Translations under genes and position numbers: made by a program
Source of the DNA: Actinacidiphila sp. DG2A-62
Lineage (GTDB): Bacteria; Actinomycetota; Actinomycetes; Streptomycetales; Streptomycetaceae
Direction of reading: 5' to 3'
Assembly: GCF_035825295.1 (NCBI RefSeq)
Contig: NZ_JAYMGI010000002.1
Location: 7,640,001-7,704,000, forward strand
Length of the DNA: 64,000 nucleotides
Shown here: positions 1 to 8,768 of the stretch, in pieces
Position numbering within the stretch: the stretch's first letter is position 1
Layout: each line of letters starts with the position of its first letter
The notes under the pieces: generated by a model
Database searches by the model: none
Told to the model about the DNA's origin: nothing
Seen by the model: the letters and a program-made list of their open reading frames with translations, nothing else

Positions 1-216
1 ACGCCGCTGGCCTGGCTGACCGGTGAACGGCTCGCCCTGGCCTGCCGGTTGATCGAACGCGGCGAGTCCCGCTTCGAGATCGTCGCGCGCCGCAGCGGTC
101 TCGGCACCGCGGCCAACCTCCGCGCCCTGATGCGCCGCACCACCGGCCTGACCCCCTCCGCGTACCGGGCCCGCTTCGGCGCCGGCCCCGACGCCCCGGC
201 CGGCCGGGCGAGGTGA
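1..216 (+). CDS. AraC-family transcriptional regulator, C-terminal end (partial)
   Basis: Frame 1 is open from the first base of the window to TGA at 214-216 and encodes 71 residues, so the 5' part lies outside the window. The visible part matches the second half of an AraC/XylS DNA-binding domain: a helix with LACRLIERGE, then the second helix-turn-helix containing GLGTAANLRALMRR and the family-typical ending TGLTPSAYRARF. The GlxA/FtrA branch usually has a DJ-1/PfpI-like sensor domain at the N terminus, but that cannot be checked here. The targets are unknown. No terminator hairpin is obvious directly after the stop. Confidence 0.85.
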   Translation, partial: TPLAWLTGERLALACRLIERGESRFEIVARRSGLGTAANLRALMRRTTGLTPSAYRARFGAGPDAPAGRAR

Positions 217-459
217 CGGCGGGACACCGCCGCCGGGCCGGTGCGCGCCCGGCGGCGGCGCGGGCGCGCGGCACCGGCTTCCCGCGCCGGTGGGCCGCGG
301 GTCTGGGCTAGGGTACGGACGGGTCCGGGCCTCGCGCGTGCGGGTGAGCGGACACCACGGACATCGAGGGGCGGCAGCTGTCCGTCCGGGCCTCGCGCGT
401 GCGGGTGAGCGCGCGGTTCGGCGGATCGGACCGGCCGGCGCGGGAAACGGGGAGACACC
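217..459. other. Intergenic region before the MuiA pair, with a 28-bp direct repeat
   Basis: I see no gene in these 243 bases. They contain two exact copies of a 28-bp sequence, at 323-350 and 384-411, which begins GTCCGGGCCTCG and ends GTGCGGGTGAGCG; the copy starts are 61 bp apart. The region supplies the ribosome-binding site (GGGGAG at about 450-455) of the next gene and presumably its promoter. No clear -10/-35 pair stands out. Confidence 0.5.
323..411. repeat. 28-bp perfect direct repeat (two copies)
   Basis: The copies at 323-350 and 384-411 are identical over 28 bp, while the 33-bp spacer between them is unrelated. The repeat lies 49-137 bp upstream of the first MuiA-like gene. Placement suggests either a duplicated regulator site or a small local duplication; the sequence alone does not decide. 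Confidence 0.8.
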
Positions 460-2907
460 GTGGGCGAGGACGTGGACGCGGCCGCTGCGGCCGGGCGTGC
501 GGCAGCCGGCGCGGGCGGGTCCGGGGCGGCGGGCGGATCCGGTGACGCGGGTGCGTCGCGCGCGCCCGGCGGTTCGGGTGCCGCGGGCGGCCCGGGTTCG
601 TCGGACGCCTCGGGTTCGTCGGGCTCGCTGGACGCGGTGGGTTCGTCGGACGCTTCGGGTTCGTCGGACGCTTCGGGTTCGTCGGGCTCGTCTGCCGCGG
701 AGAACGCCCCGGCCCCTTCCGCGCTGACCTCCGTCGTGGTGCACGCGGCCGGCGCGGTGTGCACCCGGCGCGCCCGGGTCGACGTCCCGCCGGGGGACGG
801 CGACGTCACCGTACGCGTCGGCGGGTTCCCCCTCACCCTGGTCGAACACTCCCTGCGCGGCCGGGTGGTGGCCGGCCCCGGCGGCTGGCACGTCGTCGGC
901 ATCCGAGCGGACCTGACCGCGACGCTGCGCCGCGCCAACCGGCTCCCCGCGGTGCGGCTCGACCTGGAGGACGCGGAGGACCGCTGCGCCGGGCTGCGCG
1001 ACCGCAAGGAGCGGCTGGAGCAGGAGATCGCCGAGGTCGCCGAGCTGCGCGCCGAACCCCCGCAGTCGCGGCGCGGCGAGCCGCCGCGCTGGGCGCCGGT
1101 CGAGTCCTTCCTCGCGCTGGCCGGCTTCGTCGACAGCCGACTCGGCCTCCTGCAGGGGCGGTTGCGCGCCGTCGAGGACGAACTCGCCGACGCCGAGCAC
1201 GCCGCCGACGTGCTGCGCGCCCGGCTCCACGAGGCGTCCACGGCGGTCGACACCGGCCGCGCGACGCCCGTGGTCACCGCGGTGCTCACCCTGGCCCGCA
1301 CCTCCGGGGCTGCGGCCGGGGCGTCCGGGGACCGCCGGGCCCCCGAGGCCCCCTCCGGTCCCGACGCGCGGGCGCGGGACCGCACGGCGGCCGACCCCGG
1401 CGGCTCGGGCGACCCCGGGGGCTCCGGGGGTTCGAGCGGTTCCGGGGGTTCCGGCGGCGCGATCGACGTCATCGACGTCGACGTCGAGTACCACGTGCCC
1501 GGGGCGAGTTGGGTGCCCACCTACCAGCTGCGGATGGACGGGCGCAGCGGCGAGGGGACGCTGGTGCTGCGGGCGTGCGTCGCGCAGCGCACCGGCGAGG
1601 ACTGGGACGGGGTGCGGCTGGGGTTGTCCACCGCCGATCTGCTGCGGCGCGCCGATCTGCCGCGGCTGCGCTCGCTGCGGATCGGGCGCAGCCAGCAGGA
1701 GCCCGCGGCTCCCGGATGGCGTGAACCGCCAGCAGGGCTCGCGGAGTTGTTCGCCGGGTACGACGCGGCCGCGCAGGACCTGCCGGCATTCGGGGCGGCG
1801 CGGGACGGCGCGCTCGGCGGTGTCGCCGAAGGCGTCGCCTCGGCCCCCTTCCCGTCGAGCGTGCCGCCGCCCGCGCCCGGCGCGGCGCCCGGCGTCGGCG
1901 ACGCGGTGCACGAGCGCGCCCGCCGCAGCCGGTCCGCCGCGCCGATGGCCGCGAAGGCCATGGCCGTACGGCGGTCCGCGGCGTTCGGCGCGGCGCGGGA
2001 GGCCCCGGTGCACGACGCCCCGGCGCGAGACGTCTCCGCGCAGCCGCCGGGCCCCGCGTCCCCCGGCGCCGACCTGCTCGACTACGCGGCGCTGACCTTG
2101 GCCGGCCCCGACGCGCCCGACGCCCGCGGCACGCTGCGCCCGGCGCCCGCGGGGCTCGGCCGGGTCGGCGCGCAGCAGCGCCGCCGGGCGGCCGACGAGG
2201 TCGGCCGGCTGCCCCGGCCCGCGCACGCGGTGGACGTACGGGCCTCGGCCGGCTCGTTCGACTACCGCTTCGACACCGCCGCGCCCGCCGACGTCGCCTC
2301 CGACGGCCGGTGGCACGTCGTCCCGATCGGCGAGACGGCGGTGCTGACCGAGTCACGCCATGTGTGCGTCCCTGCCGTCGACAGCGCGGTCTTCGGCACC
2401 GTGCTGCTGACCAACACCTCGCCGCACGCGCTGCTCGCCGGACCCGTCGACGTGATGGTGGACGGGGACTTCGCGCTGACCGCGGCGCTGCCGACGCTCG
2501 CACCGGGCCAGCGCCAGTCGGTCGGCGTCGGGGTCGCGGAGAGCGTCCAGGTGGCCCGGCGCACCCGGATGCGCGAGTCGACCGCGGGGCTCAGGGGCGG
2601 CACCACCGTGCTCGACCACACGGTGGAGATCGAGGTCGCCAACCGGTTGCCGTACCCCGTCTCGCTGGAGGTCCGCGAGCGCGTCCCGGTGTCGGAGGAG
2701 AAGGACGTCCGCATCGAGGAGCACCGCGCGCAGCCGGCCTGGGAGCGCGCGGAGGAGCCGCTGGAGGGCCAGGACGGCAGGTACGTGCGCGGCGCGCGGG
2801 TCTGGCGGATCGACCTCGCGCCGGGCCGGACGGCCACCCTCACCGGGGGGTACGAGATCCGCGTCCCCGCGGGCAAGTCGCTCGTCGGCGGAAACCGGAG
2901 GAACTGA
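460..2907 (+). CDS. MuiA-like DUF4140/DUF4139 protein (first of tandem pair)
   Basis: An 815-residue protein of the mucoidy-inhibitor A family, whose biochemical role is not established. Residues 1-85 are a Ser/Gly/Asp/Ala repeat tail. From about residue 89 an N-terminal DUF4140-type domain starts (LTSVVVHAAGAVCTRRARV). A charged coiled coil runs about 168-260. The C-terminal DUF4139 domain starts near 342 and shows the family signature P-x-Y plus TGEDWDGVRLGLSTA. A poorly conserved Ala/Pro/Arg segment (about 425-640) interrupts DUF4139. No signal peptide or membrane helix is seen, so a cytoplasmic location is inferred. The GTG start at 460 has GGGGAG upstream. The next gene starts 3 bp after the stop, so the two are surely cotranscribed. 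Confidence 0.8.
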   Translation: MGEDVDAAAAAGRAAAGAGGSGAAGGSGDAGASRAPGGSGAAGGPGSSDASGSSGSLDAVGSSDASGSSDASGSSGSSAAENAPAPSALTSVVVHAAGAVCTRRARVDVPPGDGDVTVRVGGFPLTLVEHSLRGRVVAGPGGWHVVGIRADLTATLRRANRLPAVRLDLEDAEDRCAGLRDRKERLEQEIAEVAELRAEPPQSRRGEPPRWAPVESFLALAGFVDSRLGLLQGRLRAVEDELADAEHAADVLRARLHEASTAVDTGRATPVVTAVLTLARTSGAAAGASGDRRAPEAPSGPDARARDRTAADPGGSGDPGGSGGSSGSGGSGGAIDVIDVDVEYHVPGASWVPTYQLRMDGRSGEGTLVLRACVAQRTGEDWDGVRLGLSTADLLRRADLPRLRSLRIGRSQQEPAAPGWREPPAGLAELFAGYDAAAQDLPAFGAARDGALGGVAEGVASAPFPSSVPPPAPGAAPGVGDAVHERARRSRSAAPMAAKAMAVRRSAAFGAAREAPVHDAPARDVSAQPPGPASPGADLLDYAALTLAGPDAPDARGTLRPAPAGLGRVGAQQRRRAADEVGRLPRPAHAVDVRASAGSFDYRFDTAAPADVASDGRWHVVPIGETAVLTESRHVCVPAVDSAVFGTVLLTNTSPHALLAGPVDVMVDGDFALTAALPTLAPGQRQSVGVGVAESVQVARRTRMRESTAGLRGGTTVLDHTVEIEVANRLPYPVSLEVRERVPVSEEKDVRIEEHRAQPAWERAEEPLEGQDGRYVRGARVWRIDLAPGRTATLTGGYEIRVPAGKSLVGGNRRN
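595..692 (+). repeat. Short in-frame tandem repeats encoding Ser-Asp-Ala-Ser-Gly
   Basis: Within the 5' part of the first MuiA-like gene, an approximately 18-bp unit (GGTTCGTCGGACGCTTCG) recurs about five times with small changes and encodes the repeated residues GSSDAS. It forms the flexible N-terminal tail before the DUF4140 domain. Such a run may vary in copy number between strains. Confidence 0.7.
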
Positions 2908-2910
2908 ACC

Positions 2911-4764
2911 ATGACCGTCGACACGCAGACGCCCGGCGCGCCGGACGCACCGTCCGGCGGGACCGGCGGCTCCGCCGCGGGCCCGCAGGGGTTCGGCCCC
3001 GACGGTCCGGGCTCCGGCGGCGACGCCGAGGGCGTGCCGGAGGCCCTCTTCCTGCCGGTCACCGCCGTCACCTGTCTGGAGGACCGGGCCCAGGTCGAGC
3101 GCACCGGTCCCGTCCGGCTCGCCGCGGGGGTCCAGCGGTTGCGGATCGGGCCGGTCACCGCCCTGACCGTGGACCGCTCGCTGCGCGCCGAGATCACCGC
3201 GCCGGAGGAGGCCGCCGCGCCTGACCAGATCACCGCGCCTGGCCAGATCGCCGCGTCCGACGAGACCGCCGCGCCGGACGGCGGCGACGCCCCGCGTGCC
3301 CCCGGCGCCTCCCGTGCCCGCGTGGTCGACGCCCGCGTGGTCCGCGCCTACACCCCCGCGCCGCCCGGCCGCCCCGGCCCCGACGCCTCGCGCCTGCGCC
3401 GCGAACTCGACGCGCTGGAACGCGAGTCGCGCGAGGTACGGCAACTGCGGCAGCGGGCGCAGAGCGCGCTCGCCGTGGTGCGCCAGGCCAAGGCCGACCT
3501 GCACCGGGACATCGCGCAGGGCGCGGGTGCGGGCGACGCCGACCCCGAGCGCTGGGCCGACCGGCTGGAGCGCGTCGACCGGGAGGCGGAGGCGCGCATC
3601 GCCGAACTGCACCGGCTCGGCCGCCGATCGCACGACGTGGAGGAGGAACTGGACGCCGCGCGGCTGGCGTTGGCCCGGACCGAGAACGAACCGCCGGTGC
3701 TCACCGCCTTCGTGGAACTGGTGGTGGACGCGCCGGAGGCCGGGCCGGGGCTGCTGCGCGTGGTCGGCCTCGTGCCCTGCGCGCTGTGGCGGCCCGCCTA
3801 CCGGGCCCGGCTCGCCGACGACCGCGGCTCGGTGACGCTGGAGACCGACGCGTTCGTGTGGCAGCACACCGGCGAGGACTGGGACGGTGTGCGGCTGTCG
3901 CTGTCCACCGCGCGCCCGACGCTCGCCGCGTCGCCGCCCGACCTGGCCGAGGACCTCCTGGTGCTGCGCGACCGCACCGCCGAGGAGCGCCGGGTGATCG
4001 AGGTCGACCTGCGCGAGGAGGACATCGCCACCGTCGGCGGCGACTCCCCGGACGGCGCGGACGGCGCCGAGGACGGGGGCGCGGCCGGACCCGGAGCGGC
4101 CGGCGGCGCGCCGCTGCCCGGCCTGGACGACGGCGGCGCGGTGCGCGTCCTGACCGCGCCCCGGCCGGTCCGCGTCCCCTGCGACGGCCGGCCGTACCGC
4201 GTCGCGCTGTCGTCGTTCACCGCGCCCTGCGACACCGAGGACGCCTGCGCGCCGGAGCTGTCGCCGCTGGTCGTGACCACCGCGCGGTTCGCCAACTCCG
4301 CCGGGCACGTGCTGCTCGCCGGGCCGGTGGACCTGGTGCGCGGCAGCGGCAGCGCGGGCCGCGCCGCCGTGGACTTCGCCGGCGCGGGCGAGGAGGTCCG
4401 GCTCGGCTTCGGCAGCGAGGACGCCTTCCGCGTGGTCCGCCACGTCGAGGAGCGGCGCGACACCACCGGCCTGGCCGGCATCAACCAGCGCACCGTCGTC
4501 ACCCGCACCGTGCGGCTGTTCGTCTCCCGGCTGGACGACCCCGGCGACGGCGCCGCGCGCGAGGTGGTGATCCGCGAACGGGTGCCCGTCTCCGAGGTCT
4601 CGGCCGTCGAGGTGCGCGTCCTCGCCGACGCCTGCCGCCCCGCACCGGACGAGATCGACGCCGACGGGATCGTGCGCTGGACCGCGCGGCTGGCGCCCGG
4701 TGAGCGCCGCGAGATCGTGCTCGTCCACGAGATGAGCGCGACGAGCGCGGTGACCGGCCTCTGA
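2911..4764 (+). CDS. MuiA-like DUF4139 protein (second of tandem pair)
   Basis: A 617-residue paralogue of the preceding gene, starting 3 bp after its stop with ATG and GGAGG (2896-2900) upstream. An N-terminal DUF4140-like segment (about 45-150) carries VTCLEDRAQVERTGPVRL. A coiled coil rich in Arg/Glu spans about 159-265, and DUF4139 fills the rest, with W-R-P-A-Y and TGEDWDGVRLSLSTARP. The fold order is the same as in the neighbour, but the long low-complexity insertion is missing. The pair may form a hetero-oligomer through the coiled coils; this is inference from architecture and translational proximity. The function is unknown. Confidence 0.8.
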   Translation: MTVDTQTPGAPDAPSGGTGGSAAGPQGFGPDGPGSGGDAEGVPEALFLPVTAVTCLEDRAQVERTGPVRLAAGVQRLRIGPVTALTVDRSLRAEITAPEEAAAPDQITAPGQIAASDETAAPDGGDAPRAPGASRARVVDARVVRAYTPAPPGRPGPDASRLRRELDALERESREVRQLRQRAQSALAVVRQAKADLHRDIAQGAGAGDADPERWADRLERVDREAEARIAELHRLGRRSHDVEEELDAARLALARTENEPPVLTAFVELVVDAPEAGPGLLRVVGLVPCALWRPAYRARLADDRGSVTLETDAFVWQHTGEDWDGVRLSLSTARPTLAASPPDLAEDLLVLRDRTAEERRVIEVDLREEDIATVGGDSPDGADGAEDGGAAGPGAAGGAPLPGLDDGGAVRVLTAPRPVRVPCDGRPYRVALSSFTAPCDTEDACAPELSPLVVTTARFANSAGHVLLAGPVDLVRGSGSAGRAAVDFAGAGEEVRLGFGSEDAFRVVRHVEERRDTTGLAGINQRTVVTRTVRLFVSRLDDPGDGAAREVVIRERVPVSEVSAVEVRVLADACRPAPDEIDADGIVRWTARLAPGERREIVLVHEMSATSAVTGL

Positions 4765-4822
4765 CCACCGCCGCGGCCCTCGCGCGGCGGGTGAGGTGAT
4801 GCGGCGTCAGAAATGCCCGGCG

Positions 4823-5752
4823 TCAGGAGTGTTCGGCGTCCAGTGCGTCCAGCGCGGCCATGGTGTCCGCGTCGAGCACGACCGCGCCCGCGGCGATGTT
4901 GGCCTCCAGGTGGCCCGCGTCGGCGGTCCCGGGGATGAGCAGGATGTTCGGTGCGTGGTGCAGCAGCCAGGCCAGGCCGATCTGCGCGGGGGTGCGGCCG
5001 AGCGCGCGGGCCGCCTCGGCCACCGCGGGGACCTCGGTCACCTTCGGCCAGCCCGGGAAGGCGCTGCCCAGCGGGAAGAACGGCATCCAGGCGATGCCCT
5101 CGCGCCGGCACAGCCGCAGCATGTCCTCGAACTCGCGCGAGATCACGTTGTAGGAGTTCTGCACGCAGACGATCCCGGCGGGCAGCGCCCGGCGCAGGTT
5201 CTCCGGCAGGACGCCGCTCAGCCCGATCGCGCCGATCTTGCCCTCGTCGCGCAGCGCCGTCATCACGGCGAGCTGGTCGTCGACGTCGACGATCTGGTCG
5301 CCCTCGGCCTGCAGGCCGGGCCGGGTGTCCAGCCGGCGCAGGTTCACCACCGGGATCCGGTCGAGCCCGAGGCTGCGCAGATTGGCCTCCACGCTCGCGC
5401 GCAGCTGCTCGGGCCGCTGCGCCGGCCGCAGCGGCCGCTCACCGCCGGGGTTCGGGTCGGCCCCGACCTTGCTGACCACCACCACGTCGTCCTCGGGCCG
5501 GAACGCCTCGCGGATCATCCGGTTGCAGAAGCCGTCGCCGTAGAACTCGGCGGTGTCGACGTGGTCGACGCCCAGTTCCCGGGCCCGGCGCAGGAGCGCG
5601 ACCGCCGCGTCCGGATCGTCCCGCAGGCGTTCGAGCTGCATGACGCCGAACCCGACGCGGGAGACCGTGCGGTCGCCGAGCGTCCCGGCGCCGCCTGCCC
5701 GCGGGACGCCGGCGGCGGTGAGGGAGGGGGAGGGGGTGCTGCTCGTGCTCAT
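4823..5752 (-). CDS. Aldo/keto reductase
   Basis: A 309-residue NADPH-type aldo/keto reductase. The (beta/alpha)8 barrel motifs are present: GFGVMQL at the first strand, DTAEFYG with the catalytic Asp and Tyr, and VVVSKVG with the catalytic Lys. In the position that usually holds the catalytic His the sequence reads VNLRRLD, a substitution found in some AKR subfamilies. The cofactor end shows LIPGTADAGHLEAN. The substrate cannot be inferred. It is divergent from the XRE regulator at 6019 across 266 bp, a common regulator/oxidoreductase arrangement. The start is ATG with GAGGA about 10 bp upstream. Confidence 0.9.
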   Translation of the reverse strand: MSTSSTPSPSLTAAGVPRAGGAGTLGDRTVSRVGFGVMQLERLRDDPDAAVALLRRARELGVDHVDTAEFYGDGFCNRMIREAFRPEDDVVVVSKVGADPNPGGERPLRPAQRPEQLRASVEANLRSLGLDRIPVVNLRRLDTRPGLQAEGDQIVDVDDQLAVMTALRDEGKIGAIGLSGVLPENLRRALPAGIVCVQNSYNVISREFEDMLRLCRREGIAWMPFFPLGSAFPGWPKVTEVPAVAEAARALGRTPAQIGLAWLLHHAPNILLIPGTADAGHLEANIAAGAVVLDADTMAALDALDAEHS

Positions 5753-6018
5753 GGGCGTGCCATCCTCGGGGGAGGGGACCGGCGGACGGCCGGCGCGGGA
5801 GCCGTGCCGAGACCGGCGACCGGTGCGGGTGGAATGCTCGTCACCGACGACGATGCCGCCCGCGTCGGGCCCGATCCAGGCACAGTCGATGCCAGGCTGG
5901 ACGTGTCGCGGGCGCGGGCCCCGGTGCTCCGGCCCAGGTCACATGCCGTGGCCGGGCGCGGTGCGGCCCGCGATGCCGCCGCGGGGCGCGCGGCGGCGCA
6001 GAGAGGACGGTGGTGGGC

Positions 6019-7029
6019 ATGGCGAGGGAGGAACTCGCGCGGTTCCTGCGCGACCGGCGGGAGCGGCTGCGCCCGGCCGACGTCGGGCTGCCGGACGGCC
6101 CGCGCCGCCGCACGCCCGGGCTGCGCCGCGAGGAGGTCGCCGCGCTGGCCGCGATGTCCCCGGAGTACTACGCACGGCTGGAGCAGGCCCGCGGCCCGCG
6201 CCCGTCGCCGCGCATCCTCGACGGCATCGGCGGCGCGCTGCGCCTCGACCGCGCCGAGCGCGGCCACCTCTTCCGGCTGGCCGGCGTGCCCCAGGCGGCG
6301 CCCGCGCGACCCGTCCGCACCCTGCGGCCCTACGTCGCCGGGCTGATGCACCGCATCCCCGACGCCGGAGTGGTCGTCACCGACGCCACGTATGACGTGA
6401 TCGCCTGGAACCCGCTGGCGGGCGCGCTGATCGAGGGGCTGATCGGCGACCTCGGCGACGCGATGGGCGACGGCGGTGTGAGCGACGGCGGGAACGGCGG
6501 CGGGGACGGGGACGGCCGCGGGAACGGCCGCGGCGGGCGGCCGAACCTGGCCCGGCGGTACTTCCTGGAGTGCGGTCCACGCCGGGACGCCGGCGCCACC
6601 GCGGAGTTCGGCAGCATCGCCGTGTCCCGGCTGCGCGCCGCAGCCGCCCGCTACCCCGAGGACCCGTACCTCGCCCGGCTGCTCGCCGAACTGCGCGAGG
6701 GCAGCGAGGAGTTCGGCGACATCTGGGACACCCACCCGGTGCGGACGCCCGGACACCGCGCGAAGACCATCGACCACCCCGAGGCAGGGCCGCTGCGGGT
6801 GGACTGCGACGTGCTGGTCGTCCCCGACGACGACCAGCAGGTCGTCTTCATCACCGCCGACCCGGCCACGCCCACCGCCCGCGCCTTCCGCGAACTCGCC
6901 CGCAAGGCGGCCAGGAGCGGGGACCGCGGGTCCGACCGCGTCCCCGACCGTCCCGCCGACCGCGCGCCGGACCGCTCCCGCGGCAGGATCCGCCGGCGTA
7001 CCGCCGCGGGAGCGGGACCCGCCCGCTGA
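6019..7029 (+). CDS. XRE/MmyB-type transcriptional regulator
   Basis: A 336-residue regulator. Residues about 5-75 form an XRE helix-turn-helix with the signature LRREEVAALAAMSPEYYARLEQ, which is typical of actinobacterial MmyB-like regulators. Residues about 95-305 match the MmyB ligand-binding PAS-like domain (DATYDVIAWNPLAGAL and the later TPGHRAKTIDHPEAG). A Gly/Asp-rich insert lies near residues 150-175, and a basic tail with RSRGRIRRR closes the protein. The ATG at 6019 is preceded by two in-frame GTG codons (6010, 6013), either of which could be used. It probably controls the divergent aldo/keto reductase. Confidence 0.88.
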   Translation: MAREELARFLRDRRERLRPADVGLPDGPRRRTPGLRREEVAALAAMSPEYYARLEQARGPRPSPRILDGIGGALRLDRAERGHLFRLAGVPQAAPARPVRTLRPYVAGLMHRIPDAGVVVTDATYDVIAWNPLAGALIEGLIGDLGDAMGDGGVSDGGNGGGDGDGRGNGRGGRPNLARRYFLECGPRRDAGATAEFGSIAVSRLRAAAARYPEDPYLARLLAELREGSEEFGDIWDTHPVRTPGHRAKTIDHPEAGPLRVDCDVLVVPDDDQQVVFITADPATPTARAFRELARKAARSGDRGSDRVPDRPADRAPDRSRGRIRRRTAAGAGPAR

Positions 7030-7187
7030 GACCGCCCGGCGGGAGCGCGCAGGGCCGTCCGGGCCCCGGCGTGTGCGTCCGCCGCAGTCCAGCGCGCCCA
7101 CAACGCCGCCGGCCCCGGTCCGCGCGTCCGCCGACGCGCCGCCCGGCCGGCCGCCTCCGCGCGCCTCCGGCGGCGGTGCGGCAGCGC

Positions 7188-8567
7188 TCACGGGCCGCGG
7201 TCGCGGTCGCGCCCCTGGTCGTCCGGGGAGCCGGACGGCGCGTGGTCCGGGCGGGACGGGGACGGCCGGGAGCGGGGGCCGGGCGCGGCCGTGCCGGCGA
7301 CGCGGGTGCTCGCGCGGCGCGTGCCGGTCGTCGCGAACGGCGAGTAGCGCGGCACCCAGCGCAGCAGCGCCGCCGCCGCGACCAGGCCCACCGCGCCCAT
7401 GGCCGAGATGCCGGCGGCCAGGCTGCCCAGCGCGGCGGCGGCCGAGACGACCAGCGGGCCGCCCGCCGAGCCGGAGTCCGCGCACAGCCGCCACACGCCG
7501 AGGAACTGCGAACGGGTGCGCGGCGGCGCGACGTCCGCGCCGAGCGTCATCAGGATGCCGCTGCCGATCCCGTTGCCGAAGCCCATCAGCATCGCGACCA
7601 CGGTCAGTTCGACCAGCGTGTGGGTCAGCGGCAGCAGGGCCTGCGACAGGCCGAGCACCAGCATCGACGGCACGGCGATCCACAGCCGCCCGGCGCGGTC
7701 CATCACCTGGCCCGAGGGGTAGAAGGTCAGCGTGTCGACCAGCCCGGCGATGCCGAAGACCACGCTGGTCGACGACGGGCTCTGGCCGATGTGCTCGGCC
7801 CACAGCGGCAGCACCGTCTGGCGGGTGGCGCGCACCGAGCTGACCAGCAGCACCGCGACGCCGAGGGTCAAAAAGAGCCTGCGGTGTGCGCGCAGCACCG
7901 AGCGCACCGACGCGGGCTCGCGCTCGGCGGCCGAGGGCTCGGCGACCTCGGGTACGCCGAGCAGCACCGCCGCCGTGGCCGCCGTGCACAGCAGCGCCAG
8001 CCAGTAGACGTCGTGCACCGGCCGCCCGGCGAGCACCGCCGCGCCGAGGAACGGCCCGGCGAACGCGCCCACCCGCGACATGCCGCCCAGCGTCGACATC
8101 GCCCGCGCCCGCAGCCCCGGCGGCACCGCGTCGGTCAGGTACGACTGCCGGGCCAGCATGAACACCGCGTTCGACGCGCCGGTGACCGTCACGGCCGCAG
8201 CGAGCTGCCACACGCTGCGGGCGAGCGCGCACCCGGTGAGGGTGACCGCCGAGACGCCCGAGGCGACCAGCATCGCCTTGCGGTCGCCGAGCCTGGCCGC
8301 CAGCGCCCCCGCGGGCACGTCGCCGAGGATCTGTCCGACGCCCAGCAGCGCCAGCACCAGCCCGGCGGCGCCGACGCCCGCGCCGAGCGCCCGCCCGCTG
8401 AGCGCGAGCACCGGCGCGAGCGCGCCCATGCCGGTCTCGAAGATCAGCACCGGCAGGAAGACGGCGGGGATCAGGCTCGTCAGCGTGGCCGGGTGCTGCG
8501 GGCGCGGCGCGCCCGGCGGGGGCGGGGACGTCCTTCCGGCCTGCCTGCGCCGGCCCACGATCCCCAC
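7188..8567 (-). CDS. MFS transporter
   Basis: A 459-residue polytopic membrane protein with the major facilitator pattern. After a 30-residue basic N terminus, alternating hydrophobic helices follow, with a motif-A-like cytoplasmic loop (GDVPAGALAARLGDRK) between helices 2 and 3. A central hydrophilic loop around residues 215-240 separates the two halves, and about 12 helices can be placed. The C terminus is a hydrophilic tail rich in Arg, Pro and Ser. It is most like drug/metabolite exporters; the substrate is unknown. It stands alone on the minus strand. Confidence 0.88.
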   Translation of the reverse strand: MGIVGRRRQAGRTSPPPPGAPRPQHPATLTSLIPAVFLPVLIFETGMGALAPVLALSGRALGAGVGAAGLVLALLGVGQILGDVPAGALAARLGDRKAMLVASGVSAVTLTGCALARSVWQLAAAVTVTGASNAVFMLARQSYLTDAVPPGLRARAMSTLGGMSRVGAFAGPFLGAAVLAGRPVHDVYWLALLCTAATAAVLLGVPEVAEPSAAEREPASVRSVLRAHRRLFLTLGVAVLLVSSVRATRQTVLPLWAEHIGQSPSSTSVVFGIAGLVDTLTFYPSGQVMDRAGRLWIAVPSMLVLGLSQALLPLTHTLVELTVVAMLMGFGNGIGSGILMTLGADVAPPRTRSQFLGVWRLCADSGSAGGPLVVSAAAALGSLAAGISAMGAVGLVAAAALLRWVPRYSPFATTGTRRASTRVAGTAAPGPRSRPSPSRPDHAPSGSPDDQGRDRDRGP

Positions 8568-8768
8568 CGCTGCGTGCCTCCCTGTCCGTGCCGGCCCCCG
8601 GCCGTACCGCCTCGGACACTGTATACGTGGTGGCTTTGCGGCGAATTGCCGGGTTTGAGTGCTTTGTTGGGGGGTGGGAGTCCTCGGCGGCGCCCGTGGT
8701 CGGCGGCGGGCCGCGCGGCGGCCGGACGGGGAGCGGCCGGGCGGGGCGGTCGGACGCGGCGGGTGCGG
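8568..8768. other. Intergenic, likely promoter region of the MFS gene
   Basis: No gene is seen. An A+T-richer patch at about 8620-8660 contains the hexamer palindrome GTATAC and the runs TTTGAGTGCTTTGTTGG. It lies immediately upstream of the MFS start, so it is the probable promoter/operator area. No unambiguous -35/-10 pair can be assigned. Confidence 0.4.

Noticed and set aside
2353..4728. A 791-residue minus-strand frame over both MuiA-like genes
   Set aside because: No domains, typical antisense composition of high-GC DNA; both MuiA genes are clear on the other strand.
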